DNA of 64,000 nt, from the NCBI GenBank assembly GCA_004154925.1, contig QJNS01000045.1:124001-188000 (forward strand), read 5' to 3'. Position 1 is the stretch's first letter. The number at the start of each line of letters is the position of its first letter. A model generated the notes under the pieces. That model worked only from the letters and a program-made list of their open reading frames with translations, made no database searches and had not been told where the DNA came from. Below are positions 10,180-20,899 of this stretch, in pieces. The DNA comes from Monosporascus cannonballus (taxonomy: Eukaryota; Ascomycota; Sordariomycetes; Xylariales). A program made the position numbers and the translations under genes.

Positions 10180-13100
10180 AAATTTAATATATATTACGAA
10201 AAAGAAGACATTATTTCTTTATATATCTTAATCGACGTCGGTAATTTACAATAATTAATATAACGTTTATAATACCATAACGAAATATTAATACGGTATA
10301 ATAAAGAAATACTTAATCTCTAAAATAAATCGCGATTAAAAACGTTTATTAAATTATTAAAATAATAATAAAGCAAATTTATATATATATTTTATAAGTC
10401 CTAATATATTTTTTTCTTTTTGTTTTACCTATAATTTAAAGACAATACAGTATTGCCGGTACGATCTATAATAAATTACAAATATTCGTTTATAAGATTT
10501 ATTCAAAATAATCTTATGCGCCAAAATATAATTTTTTATTATTTAACATTTTAACCTTATTAACTTAAATTAATAAATAAAAACATAACTAATTTGGTTA
10601 CCATAATTTATATAGTACGATTCCGTATAAGTTCTATAACGAAAAATTTTACTTTTTATCAATTACTTTTAAACGGTTCTAATATTGTTCTTAGGTTACT
10701 TTAGTTTCGAAAATATAATTCGTCAATCGATTAAACGGCAGAAATAATACGTATAAATAACGAAACGGTATCGAAATTCCTAGTTTTCCTATTTTCGGCA
10801 AAACCACTTTTTATCTTTTTAACCTTTTTGCTCTGTCTTAATATCGTATTCGTAACGGTACGATTATTTTGCGCTATTAATTTTCTAACGTTTTACTGCA
10901 TAAAAAACGTATTAATAAATTTTATATCACTAACCAGATTTTTCGCCTTTATAAACGTATTACTTAAAATCGTTAGTTTACTTTTTTAACTGTTATTTTC
11001 AAACGAAACCGTATCGTTAATATTTATTACGGTTTTACATTATACTTTTATTTAAAACAATAATATCGATCCCGATATTATTCTTTTTAAATTACGGATT
11101 TCTTATAATTAAATAATTCAAGCGCTCTAATTATATCGTATAATCGAAAAAATATATGAAAATATCTTGACGGTAAATTACCGGTAATAATAACCGAAAT
11201 TTTAAAAAACTATTACCTAAATATCATAATTTAATAAAGGCGTTTATCTTTCGTAACGCCGACTTCTTGCTACCGTACTAACCTTTCGACTATAAAATCA
11301 AGTTATTTCCAGATCAAACGGTACTGTATAACCGCGCAAAAGTTATATTTTTTTTTGTAAATTGCTGGTAATACGGAAATATATCGATAATTATTTAAAA
11401 AAGATTTTATTCGTCTGAATAACTTTTCAGTAATAACTTTTATTTTGTTTATAAAAAAGCCGGAAGGTAAAGTACGTATTTATGTTAATTACTGCGGCCT
11501 TAATAACGTTACGGTAAAAAACCGTTACCTTATTCCCTTAATTCGAAAAACCTTAGATATTTTTTATTCGATACGAGTATTTACGAAATTCGATATCGTT
11601 ACGGTCTTTAATTATTTACGTATTACTCTTAAAGATAAATAAAAATTAACCTTTATAATCCGATCTAAATTATTCGAATACCTTATTAGAAATTTCGATA
11701 TAATAAACGTTTAGAATTCATTTTAATATTATATTCAATATATATTATTCGTCGTTTTAAATAAATATATTATAATTTATTTTAATAATATTTTAATTTA
11801 TAGTTTAAAATATAAAAATTATATATCTAAAATAATTTATTGTTTTATAAATCCGGGATTCATAATTAATATCCGGAGATACAAATTTAGCGTAACGAAA
11901 ATACGTCACTTAAGCCTAATAGTTTTTACCGATAATATTATTATAAATTTCGAAAATTGTAAAATTATTTAAATATAAAAGTTTTTTTTGAAATATTATA
12001 AAACTTATAACGTTTTTTCGATTTCGTAAATTTTTACCGACAATTTATAAAAAGTTTTGTATTAATTACGAAACCTTTAATTACTTTAATAAATAAATTA
12101 AAATAAATAATATCTTTAACGAAAAACGCTATAATAAATTTTTAACCCTTTAAAAACGTCTTTTTTACAGTACCGGTTTCGCTATATCACGATTTTCGGC
12201 GCAAAACAATTTTAAAAACCGATATTTTTATTTAAACGTCGGGAAAAATATTTTCGTAATACGATATGTTAAGCGTTTTACGATTTATCGTTTTCTTTTT
12301 AACAAAATATAACTTAACAAAATAAAATTACGAAATCTACGACAAAACATTATTAATTATTATTAGAATTTTCGAAAAATAAAGCTTAAAATTATAAAAA
12401 ATCGAAAAACCGTATAAGTTATTATTAATAATAAGAACTTATAATATTTCGTTATTATAAAACTTTTAAGATAACGTTAAATACGTTAATCCGAATTCTT
12501 TAATAATTTCCGATTTTAAATAATTTATAAAAAGGGAAAAAAGGTTACGATTCCGGACGTATTATTGCGCTAGTCCGGCGTTTAACTTGTAAACCGCCAT
12601 AATACCATTAATAATAAAATAATGTATCGATATCGAACGATATTTTTATCTAAACGATAAAAACCTCCCTTTAAAGCATACGTTATAAACGCTAACCAGC
12701 TAATAAACTTATTAATCGATAACGTCTATAAATCGTTTATATTAACTAGTAATATTTTAGCAATATTCGCGGACTTAAATTATAAAACATTTAAACGAAA
12801 TATTAGTAAAACGTTTAAAATTGTAAAAATTAATTCTAAGGCGGTATAAAAATATATTTATATTAAAAACGAATTATTTCTACTTAATGATAAAATTTTA
12901 AAACTATAAATATTACATTACAATTATAATATAACGTTTATAAGCTATTCAGAAGATTTTAAAATATATAATTTATTATAACGTAATTATTATTAACTAC
13001 GCTTATTACGGAATATAATTATGTTTGTATAAAGTTATTATTTTGGCCGCCGTATTAAAACGTTTAAAATTTCGCTAATAAATTTTTTCGACATTTTACC

Positions 13101-14390
13101 TATTTCGTTCCGCTTATAGAACAATATTTCCGTAAGTTACGTCGGTCCTTTTCCCTTTTACAAAAAATCCGGGCATATTTACGAATACGTTTTTATAATA
13201 ATTAATAGATTTACGAAAATATATTATTTTGTCGCGGTTACGGATATATCCGTAATTAATTTCGTCAACGTTTTCCTTTTTAATATATATCATTTATACG
13301 GTACTTTAACCACAGTTATATCGGACGGCGGCATATAATTTATTTTAACTTTTTAGAAAAAGTTAAGCCGATATTTCGTCGTTACGTTTTACGTTTTAAT
13401 AACTTATTATATTTAACCCGATAATTAAACGGAAATTATTAATATAATAATAAAATAATATTTATAAAATTATTATTCGTTTTAATAAAACAATTAAGTA
13501 AATTAATTTTCCTTAATTAAATTTGCTAATAATAATTACGTATTTAAAATTATTAACGTTTCGCCGTTTTTTCTTAATTATAGCTTTTATCTTATTATGG
13601 GTACAGAATTATAACGGCCTTCCAAAACTTCCAAAATATTTATATAGCAGAAAAGGTATACCAAAACGATAAATTGCGTGAATAAATTAAAACGAATTTT
13701 AAAAAAGGTTAAAGCATTAATAACGAAGTTATAAAACCGGTATAGATAAACTAATATCGCAGTAACCCCGGTACGTTCGTAAAAAAAAAGCGGATTTGAG
13801 TTATTATACGTTATATAAATTTAAAACGCCTTAATAATAAGTTTAACGATAAATAAATAAATATTTTCGCTATTATTAAGATATATTATAGCGTTATAAT
13901 CGCCAAGCTACCGGTATAATATAAATTATTTCTAATTATCCATATTTTTTTAAATTTAATGTTATAAATTAAGTTTTTTAAAGCAAAAAGTTAAAACGGG
14001 AAATAAGATATTCGGACCAAAGATATTATCGTTACGAATACAGACGATACGAAAAACGTCGAATAATATTTTAAAAAATCCTGAGTTTTAAAAATATTAA
14101 ATACGGCTTTTAATATGAGGTTAAATGGCCGTAATTATACCGCTTTTTCTACGAACCGGTTATAAATCTTAAGAGATATAACTTTAATATAACCAAATTC
14201 TATAAAAATAACCCTAGCAAACCTTGGCCATTCGACTAATACCAGGTATTATCAGAATAATAACGGGGAACAACATAAAACGTATATAAAGGAGGAAAAA
14301 CATTTTATTAAACCGATGCCGTAGTAGCGTTGCGATTACTCCTATATTGTACTAAGACTAACAAAAATAAGCATCAATTTTACCAACGTC
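10180..14390 (+). pseudogene. Gag-Pol remnant of element A (PR-RT-RH-IN-chromodomain)
   Basis: This was the polyprotein that copies and integrates element A. Seen in order on the plus strand: a protease trace LIDVG near 10,230; reverse transcriptase, with a 65-codon open run at 11445-11642 containing VKNRYLIPLI and FTKFD; the catalytic box reads YFNN at 11778-11789 where YxDD is expected, so both aspartates are lost; RNase H traces VLRFIVFF and NYEIYDK near 12,280-12,340; integrase core opening NNISVSYVGPFP near 13,125-13,160; and a chromodomain-like QYEVKW...YEPVINLK (with stops) at about 14,090-14,170, followed by FYKNNPSKPWPF. Chromodomains in this family bind heterochromatin marks and steer insertion. 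Frames shift and stops are frequent; it cannot make protein. Upstream gag (8,683-10,180) is too decayed to place. Confidence 0.85.
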
Positions 14391-14403
14391 ACAAATAATC
14401 GAG

Positions 14404-15180
14404 TCACAAAAACCAGCAGCCAGATAACGGCGCGCCACCATAACGACCACGTAATAATGAAAAGCTTAACCCCAAGGGGGAGCACGGCGTTACGACAGTG
14501 ACGCGACGACTAGAAGTCGTCAAGACGTAGGGGGAACGTCTCGATTGCCTTTTTCTAGGCGGCGATCTAGGCGTCGCCCTGCTATTGCAAAGTTAGCATT
14601 ACGTTATCACGAAATATACGTCTCGGTGTACTTATGGCGTTGCCCGCGGGACGGGGTTGTAAACCTGCATTAAGGCCCGTCAAGCGGCGTCCTACGCAAG
14701 ATAATCAATTTTACTTTTCTGCAAATAATATTAAAGGCGTAACTGTAACCAGGAAATAATATTAGCCTTTTTCTTCGCGCCCGTCGTACCGAATGCGGTA
14801 CGGTAGGTCTTTTCGGCCGCCTCGAAAACGGTATAAAATCGGAATGCCGTTCCGTAAAGTTCCCGACGAAAATCGTTAAGGTACGCGTACGTCTCGTCGC
14901 CGTCGCCGTCGCCGTCGAGGATCGGCTCGTTATTATTATTTCGGTTAACGTCCGAATAAAAATTTACTTAATGGAAAAAGGTATCCAAGTTCAGGAAATC
15001 GCCCTAAACGCTTTCCGCCAGCTATATGTCAAAGAATTAACATAACAATAGTACCGCGTAAACGTAACGTTAATACTATAAGGCATATGATTTATTAGTT
15101 AATATATTTTTTGGCGTTTACCACAAAATATAAATTTTGCCGTTTTGGCAAACGTGAAACGATAACGGAAAAAAAGCATT
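14404..15180 (-). pseudogene. Antisense open frame between pol and the 3' LTR of element A, unknown product
   Basis: On the minus strand one frame runs from about 15180 to a TGA at 14404-14406, about 259 codons, with about a dozen in-frame stops, all of which could come from CAA, CAG, CGA or TGG by RIP-type change. The longest uninterrupted parts are 14967-14734 (78 codons) and 14592-14407 (62 codons). The first has protein-like composition: an acidic Asp-Gly run from a (GTCGCC)n tract near 14,897-14,918, then LNDFRRELYGTAFRFYTVFE and TGAKKKANIISWLQLRL; the second is Arg/Ser/Pro rich. No known domain is recognised. Part of the plus strand is also open here (14470-14662), so strand assignment is inference. 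It could be an accessory antisense gene of the retrotransposon or a captured host fragment. Confidence 0.45.
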
Positions 15181-15677
15181 TTTCTAATATTACAATTATA
15201 ATTAAAAATATATATATTTAAAATAAATTATATATAACCGTTTTGCATAAACGGACGTTTTGTAAGTAATACAAGATCGGAAAGGTATTATTGCGGCGAC
15301 AAAAAGAAATTACAAAATAAAAACATAAAACGGCGACGTAAAAATAACGAAAAAAATAGGAAAAGAAAAAAACGCGGCAATATTATAATATTAATAATAC
15401 GGCAAAGTCCAATCGGGCTAATAACATCCCGTATAATAACATTATTATTTCCGTGCCGAAACTGGCGTTATATATTTTTTGTATAGCATTTCGCCACTCG
15501 GCTACTGTTACGGCCCTATTTCGGTTATACCGCGCGTACGCTATATTAACGTTACGACGCTTTATAATACCTAATACGCCACTAGCTAACTAAGGTTCGA
15601 ATCCGGGAATGATATTTATATTTTTCATTTTTTCTTTTATATAGTTAGGGATAATTACCTTAAAAAAAGAAGGCTAC

Positions 15678-15827
15678 TATTACGGCACCAGTAAAGTGGC
15701 TTATTGAAGCCGCCGTTTCGCTATATGTACGTAAGCGTTACGTGCTTGCTAAATAGCTCTCTTTTTTCTTCCTCGTATAACAATAGAATATCTTCTAGAA
15801 ACCCAAAAGACGTACAGCGCCGTGACA
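15678..15827 (+). repeat. 3' LTR of element A
   Basis: Starts TATTACGG (RIP form of TGTTACGG) and ends CCGTGACA; 150 bp, same length as the 5' LTR. Its GC content is visibly higher than that of the interior. Confidence 0.92.
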
Positions 15828-15832
15828 ATTTC

Positions 15833-16100
15833 TTGGCTTTATTAAAATCGTCGCTTTCTTAAGCTGTTTATTCCGGCTCCAATCTACGTTGACTCTGCCA
15901 AACTAGCCAGTAGATATAAGATTTATCATAGTCGAAACTCGTCAACAACTACTCGGCTTTAAAGTGAGATTTTATAGAACTCAGATTCAATATACCCTAA
16001 CCGTAAAAATGTAAATTAATTGTCGTATCCGAAAATATTAAATATAATATTTGTCCTACAAAATATATCGCATAATGATTTTCTGCGTATTTAACTTAAT
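15833..16100. repeat. Repeat X, copy a
   Basis: This stretch shares a core with 17100-17627 and 27849-28040: a TGCCGAATCG...AGCCAGC-like start (here CTGCCAAACTAGCCAG at about 15,895), CCCTAACCGTAAAA, and TTGTCGTATCCGAAAATATT. Element A was inserted just inside its left part. It is less AT-rich than the other copies in its first 130 bases. No coding content is seen, and the type of element (LTR or terminal region) is not settled. Confidence 0.6.
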
Positions 16101-17099
16101 TTTTTAAAAAAGTATCTGAATTTTTACTCTACTTTATCAAATATTTAATTACAAATTATTTTTAAAAATTTAAAAAAATCCACTCTTATTTTACGAAATA
16201 ATAATAAATATAGAATTTATATTAAAATAAACATAACTCTACTAAATTTAAAATATTTTAATTTTTAGCGTTATTTTAAAAATAACCAATTAATAAATGC
16301 CGTTTTATTTAATTAGTTTTAATAAATAAAGTATAAATTACTTTATGTTTCACTCTAATTGAAGAAAAGAATATAAAATATTATAATTTATAATAAATGA
16401 TTTTTTAAATTTCAAATTAAATTCAATACATTACTTTCTTGAATTTCTTTAATTTAATAATTTCATTATATTTTATTGTATTAAAGTTTTAAAATCTAGT
16501 TAATCGAAATCTGTATTAAATAAACCGTAATATTAAGATTAATATATTTTAGTTTATTATAAACTAATATGTTATTTTATACATAATAAATTTGCTATTA
16601 AGCTATATTTTTCAAGCTGAGCCAAATATATAGAACCCTATTATACGATATAATTTGTAATATAGATACTATAAACCGTTTAAATTTAATAAGTATTTAA
16701 ATTACTATCGTTAAATTTATATTAAATAATAATAACAAGGACATTATCATTAAACGTTAATATAGAAGATCTGAATGTTTTAAAATTAATATTTTATATA
16801 TATTTATATTTATAATATTTAGAAGTCATTTAAACAAATATATTTTATATAAATATAAACTTTCTGTTAAAAGTAAAATTAACAACGTTTTTAAAACTTA
16901 AAACATTTATAAAGTTTTTACAATATTTACAATTCAATCAAAAATTAAAACTATATATATTATTAAATAATAGAAATTAATAAAAAAGAATTTTAATTAC
17001 TTTAGAGATTAATAAAATCAAAAAATAATGTAGGTAAAAATATAATAAATTTTTACTTAACGTAATAATTACAAATAATAATTTCATAAAGAATTATAA
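16101..17099. other. AT-rich sequence, no feature resolved
   Basis: Very AT-rich with stops in all frames. The first ~80 bases still follow the right side of repeat X. I see nothing else I can name. Confidence 0.5.
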
Positions 17100-17627
17100 A
17101 TTTAAGTTTTATAAGTTAGTTTTAAAACAAAAGGCGTTTTTTACTAATAAAACTTATAATATCGATATATTAAAAAAGCCATTAAAAGCTTACGAAGCCT
17201 TTTGTGATTATTTAAAATTTATCTTTAAAATTTACCCTTATAATTTTTTAAGGTTTATTCTTAAGATTTATCGCGCAAAGCTTAACATTTCGACCTTGCC
17301 GAATCGTAAAGCCAGCGGGTATAAAGTATATTTTAATCGAAATATATCGGTAATTATTAGATTTTAAAATAAGCCTTAAAATTTCAAGATAAAATTTATT
17401 TTAATTGAAAAACTATAAATTAATTATCGTATTTGAAAATACCAAATATTGTATTTATTGTAAAAATTATATCGTATAAAACCTTTTTGTATATTTAATT
17501 GAATTTAAAGATTTTGCTTTAAATTTAAATATATTTTATTTTACTGAAATTTGGTTTTATTTTAAAATTAAAGTAGTTTATAAAAAATAAAAAAAGATTA
17601 AAAATTAATTAATGATAAAGTAATATA
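17100..17627. repeat. Repeat X, copy b
   Basis: Includes the core CCGAATCGTAAAGCCAGCGG (17300-17319) and TTATCGTATTTGAAAATACC. Its left part (17,165-17,300) also matches 20,150-20,253, which shows that X extends at least 130 bp to the left of the core. Its right end is cut by the Fot1 element at 17628. Confidence 0.65.
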
Positions 17628-17672
17628 ACGTACTATATAATTTCGCGACTTAAATAAGCTTGCGACTTATTT
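17628..17672 (+). repeat. Left terminal inverted repeat of the Fot1-like element
   Basis: Pairs with 19455-19494; differences are almost all C/T or G/A transitions. Contains two short copies of a GCGACTTA motif. Confidence 0.85.
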
Positions 17673-17784
17673 TTTTATTCATATTTCGATTACCAACTTT
17701 GAACATATATTATTTAATATTAATAATATAGAATGTCTTATAAAAAACAGAAATAAATTTAGCCGTTCAAGTGAAAAAATGTAC

Positions 17785-19123
17785 CCCGAAACCTAGTTAT
17801 AAAAAGCTTAGTACGATATACGATATCGTTAAAGCGATCTTAAAAGCCCGATATTACGGTAAACGCGCTTAAACCGATATTATCCCCAATTTGCGAAAAT
17901 TAACGCCGACCGAAAAAAATTCGATCATCGAACGGATCCTTAACCTAGATACGCGAACGTTTTCTATCTGGCGTTAGTACGTTAAAGATATAGCGAATTT
18001 GCTGCTTACGTAATGCGTTACGAAATGCGTTGGGGTTAACTGGGTATTTAATTTTATTAAACGATAAGAAAAACTTGAAACGCATTTAAATCGAAAAATA
18101 AATTAATAAAAAGTTTTACGTGAAAATTTAGAAATGTTTCGAAAATAGTTTGAATTTATCCGAGTTCTAATTGCAAAATACGGTATTAGAAAAAAAGATA
18201 TTTATAATTTCGACGAAACGAGATTTTTAATAAGGTTTATTATAATAATAAGCATAATTATTATTAGCGCTAAAAATATAAAAAGTTTCGACAAACTTAG
18301 CAAAAAAACCGAGAATAATTTACGATAATATAAACCGTTAATATTTAAGGCTGGGTTTTATCTTTATTTATTATTTTTATCGAAAAAAACTACCTTTTGC
18401 GCTAATTTGTCGATAACTCATTCTTATTTAACTAAAAGTTTATTATAAGCGAAAATAATTAAATAATAAATAAATTAAATTTAAAATAAAATAAATATTT
18501 TAATAAGCATATTAAAGCGCATATTAAAAGTACGAAACGTTTGTTTGTTCTTAACGAATATAAAAACTATTATTTAATCGAATTCGAAAAATATTATTAA
18601 ATTAATAATATTATCATACTTTATATATTTGGTTATTTTTTATCGACTTTACTCTTTTGACGTATTCTATTTTTCCGTATTAAAATATACGTATTTGCTT
18701 TATATCGAAAATTTTATACGGCGGTACATTACTTATATTATTAAAGAAGATTTTATTGCCGGCTTTTGCGACGCGTATAAAGCTATTATGACGACCGATA
18801 ATATTAAATCCGGATTCGCAAAAACAGAACTTGTTTTATTTGATTTTTATTACGTCCTTTTTGAATTAAAAGTTTCAGTTGTACTTATGTCGACTATTTC
18901 GCCGTTTATTTCTATTAACTCCGTTATTTTTCTACCTATAAAAATCTCTAGAAATATTGTTAAAGCAATTCGACGGGGACGTTATTTGCAAATAAAAATC
19001 AGAAACCACCAGAGTAACTTGCTAATAAAACTAATTAAATGGGTTAAATTTTTAATAAAAAATAATTTAATATTTTTGTATAAAGTCGTTTTTTTAGAGA
19101 AAAAAAAACGGTTATTTATATAA
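17785..19123 (+). pseudogene. Fot1/pogo-type DDE transposase, inactivated
   Basis: Transposase of the pogo/Fot1 group, which would cut and paste the surrounding element. The N-terminal CENP-B-like helix-turn-helix is readable from about 17,785 (SYKKLSTIYDIVKAILKAR, then LTPTEKNSIIERIL and VNWVFNFIK). The DDE core follows: first Asp in NFDET at 18212-18214 is kept; the second, expected in LDGH, reads LNEYKNY with Asn at 18553-18555; the third lies in SFDVFYFSVLK at 18659-18661. A frameshift near 18,635 separates second and third. The C-terminal part, 18629-19123, is open for 164 codons, includes ITYIIKEDFIAGFCDAYKA and NIKSGFAKTELVLFD, and ends with a TAA. It is a fragment of this gene, not a separate protein. 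The loss of the second Asp alone would abolish activity. Confidence 0.88.
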
Positions 19124-19454
19124 AACGAACCATATTTTTAGTAAACGTCGAAAGATCAAAAATAAATAGCTTTAAGGAAAAGGGACATTTACTGTAAAAA
19201 AAGGACAAATTTTCATAATTACGAAGAAAGGTAATAATAAACAATCGCAACTAGCAATAGCTAAAAGTAGTTATCGCAAAAGAACTTAGACGAAAGAACG
19301 AAAATGTAACGTTTACAGCAAGCCGGGACATAATACGCGTATTTACGAAAAGGATATAAAGGGGACCAGCGATAAAAAATCTGATTAGTTTAAATTAATT
19401 TAATATATTATGGTTATGTAATTTGAATTTGTTATTACGACGTACTCAAAACCG

Positions 19455-19494
19455 AATCGCGAACTTGTTTAAGTTGCGAACTTATGTAATACGT
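19455..19494 (-). repeat. Right terminal inverted repeat of the Fot1-like element
   Basis: Reverse complement of the left repeat; ends ACGT followed by the target TA at 19495-19496. Confidence 0.85.
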
Positions 19495-20149
19495 TATATG
19501 AAATAATAAATAATATATATAACCACATATTAAAAATTATATTTTTAAATTTATAAACCTTATAAAAATAAATATTAAATTTAAATATTACAAATGTAAA
19601 TCGAATATCATATAATAACAGATATTAATAGGTATAAAGTTAATTATTTAAATCAAGATTTATTATAATTACTTGAAAATTACAAATATATATTAAAATA
19701 TAATTTAATTTGCGGTTTTACTTAATAAACGCAATTATTAAAATATTACGTACTTGAATTATATAATGCATGTTAGTAATTTCTTTTCTGAATTAAATAT
19801 TAAATCGAAATTTTATCAAATTTTTAAAATATTTTATAATCTAAAATATATTTTCTTAATAGAGAGCCGTGTGGAACGGTTTAAATTATACACTTATATA
19901 ATTATCTTTATTATGTAATAAAATCTAAAAATTATAAATAGTTTCGCAAAATTATAATATAAGATATAGTTAAAAAGAATAAAAATATATAATAAGTTAT
20001 TAAAGTTATAAACAAATACGATAATAGCGTTTTATAAAATTTACAAAATATTAAAATACATATTGCGAATATCTAAATAAAAAGTTTATTAACGTATCGA
20101 AAATAATTAATAAAGTATATTATAAATATAATTAAGTCACAGATTCATA
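19495..20149. other. AT-rich sequence, no feature resolved
   Basis: Stops in all frames and no repeat match that I can see, apart from the approach to repeat X near 20,100. Confidence 0.5.
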
Positions 20150-20253
20150 AAGCTTTTTATATATACTTAAAAGTTACTCTTATAATTTATATTTAAGATT
20201 TATTTTTAAGATTTATTTTTAAAAATTTGCCGCGTAAAACTTAATCTTTTAAC
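20150..20253. repeat. Repeat X, copy c, left part
   Basis: Matches 17,170-17,290 (AAGATTTATTTTTAAGATTT, CGCGTAAAACTTAA). Interrupted by element C; the right part resumes at 27849. The last five bases, TTAAC (20249-20253), are the left target duplication of C. Confidence 0.65.
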
Positions 20254-20452
20254 TATAAGAGAGTAAATAAGTAAGCGAAATAACGGCCGAGCAATTACAA
20301 ACTATTCCAAAAAGTAAATATATTAACAGATTTTTGTCTGAATTATATACGTATTCGTTCGAGTATAAGATTTGTAATTATTTTAAGCAGACACATCGGT
20401 GACTGGTCGCCGATATTTAACCGTACCTCTTATATTCTTTTATTTTCTTATA
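20254..20452 (-). repeat. 3' LTR of element C (left end)
   Basis: Shares with the right copy the core TTTTAAGCAG, a GGTGACTGGTCGCCGATATT hairpin-like block (GGCGACTGATCGCCGACATT in the other), and CCGTACCTCT. Core blocks keep CG dinucleotides while the rest has decayed. Confidence 0.85.
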
Positions 20453-20899
20453 TTACTTTCGTTTTCTTTAGTTATTTATACTTAATAGTTATTATTAACC
20501 GTATGCTGCGTTATAATTAATTCGGGATTAAATTATGCGATAGTATTATAAGGTATAAGCACTCCGTTAATACTTAATAAATTTATGTTTTTATGTTTCT
20601 AGTTGCCGTTAATATAAGGTCTATTAATAACCGTTTTCCAATTGAAGTATTATTAATTCTTGTATTAATATTTCTCTTTTTATTTTTTTCTGTAAATATT
20701 TTGTCCGTAATTTTGGCTTATGTTGGCTGTTTTCTTATCGAATAATTATTAATTTACTTTTTTATTTGTTCTTTTTCGATATATTTCTTTTTAGCTTCCG
20801 ACCGTTCGCCGTTACGATATTTATTTGCGATAATATTTTTAATAAATATTAATTATTTTAAGTTCTAAGTTTTTCTAATTGTAATCAAAAGGTCGACGA

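Larger units (their letters stand above)
8533..15827 (+). mobile_element. Full-length Ty3/gypsy element A (chromovirus), 7295 bp
   Basis: Two direct 150-bp LTRs (8533-8682, 15678-15827) bound the element, and the 5-bp duplication ATTTC flanks it (8528-8532, 15828-15832). Domains read in plus orientation in the order protease, reverse transcriptase, RNase H, integrase, chromodomain, which is the Ty3/gypsy order. A purine run (15662-15673) lies just before the 3' LTR and fits a polypurine tract. The coding region is destroyed by stops and Asp-to-Asn changes of the RIP type. The site it entered joins the end of D2 with repeat X. A stretch of 14404-15180 is much less AT-rich than the rest and carries an antisense frame. 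Confidence 0.92.
17628..19494 (+). mobile_element. Full-length Fot1/pogo-like DNA transposon, 1867 bp
   Basis: Terminal inverted repeats of about 40-45 bp bound the element: the left begins ACGTACTATATAATTTCGCG (17628) and the right is the near-perfect reverse complement ending AATACGT (19494). TA stands on both sides, the target dinucleotide of the Tc1/mariner-pogo superfamily. Length is close to the 1.9 kb usual for Fot1-like elements. The single gene inside is a frameshifted, stop-riddled transposase. Base composition is less extreme than in the flanks. Confidence 0.9.

Noticed and set aside
15592..15606. tRNA gene suggested by GGTTCGAATCC
   Set aside because: The T-arm stem has two mismatches, no acceptor stem pairs around it, and the only A-box-like sequence nearby (about 15,490-15,508) is on the opposite strand.
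18629..19123. A stand-alone 164-codon gene
   Set aside because: It is the C-terminal part of the Fot1/pogo transposase, lying inside the TIRs and downstream of a frameshift in the same gene.
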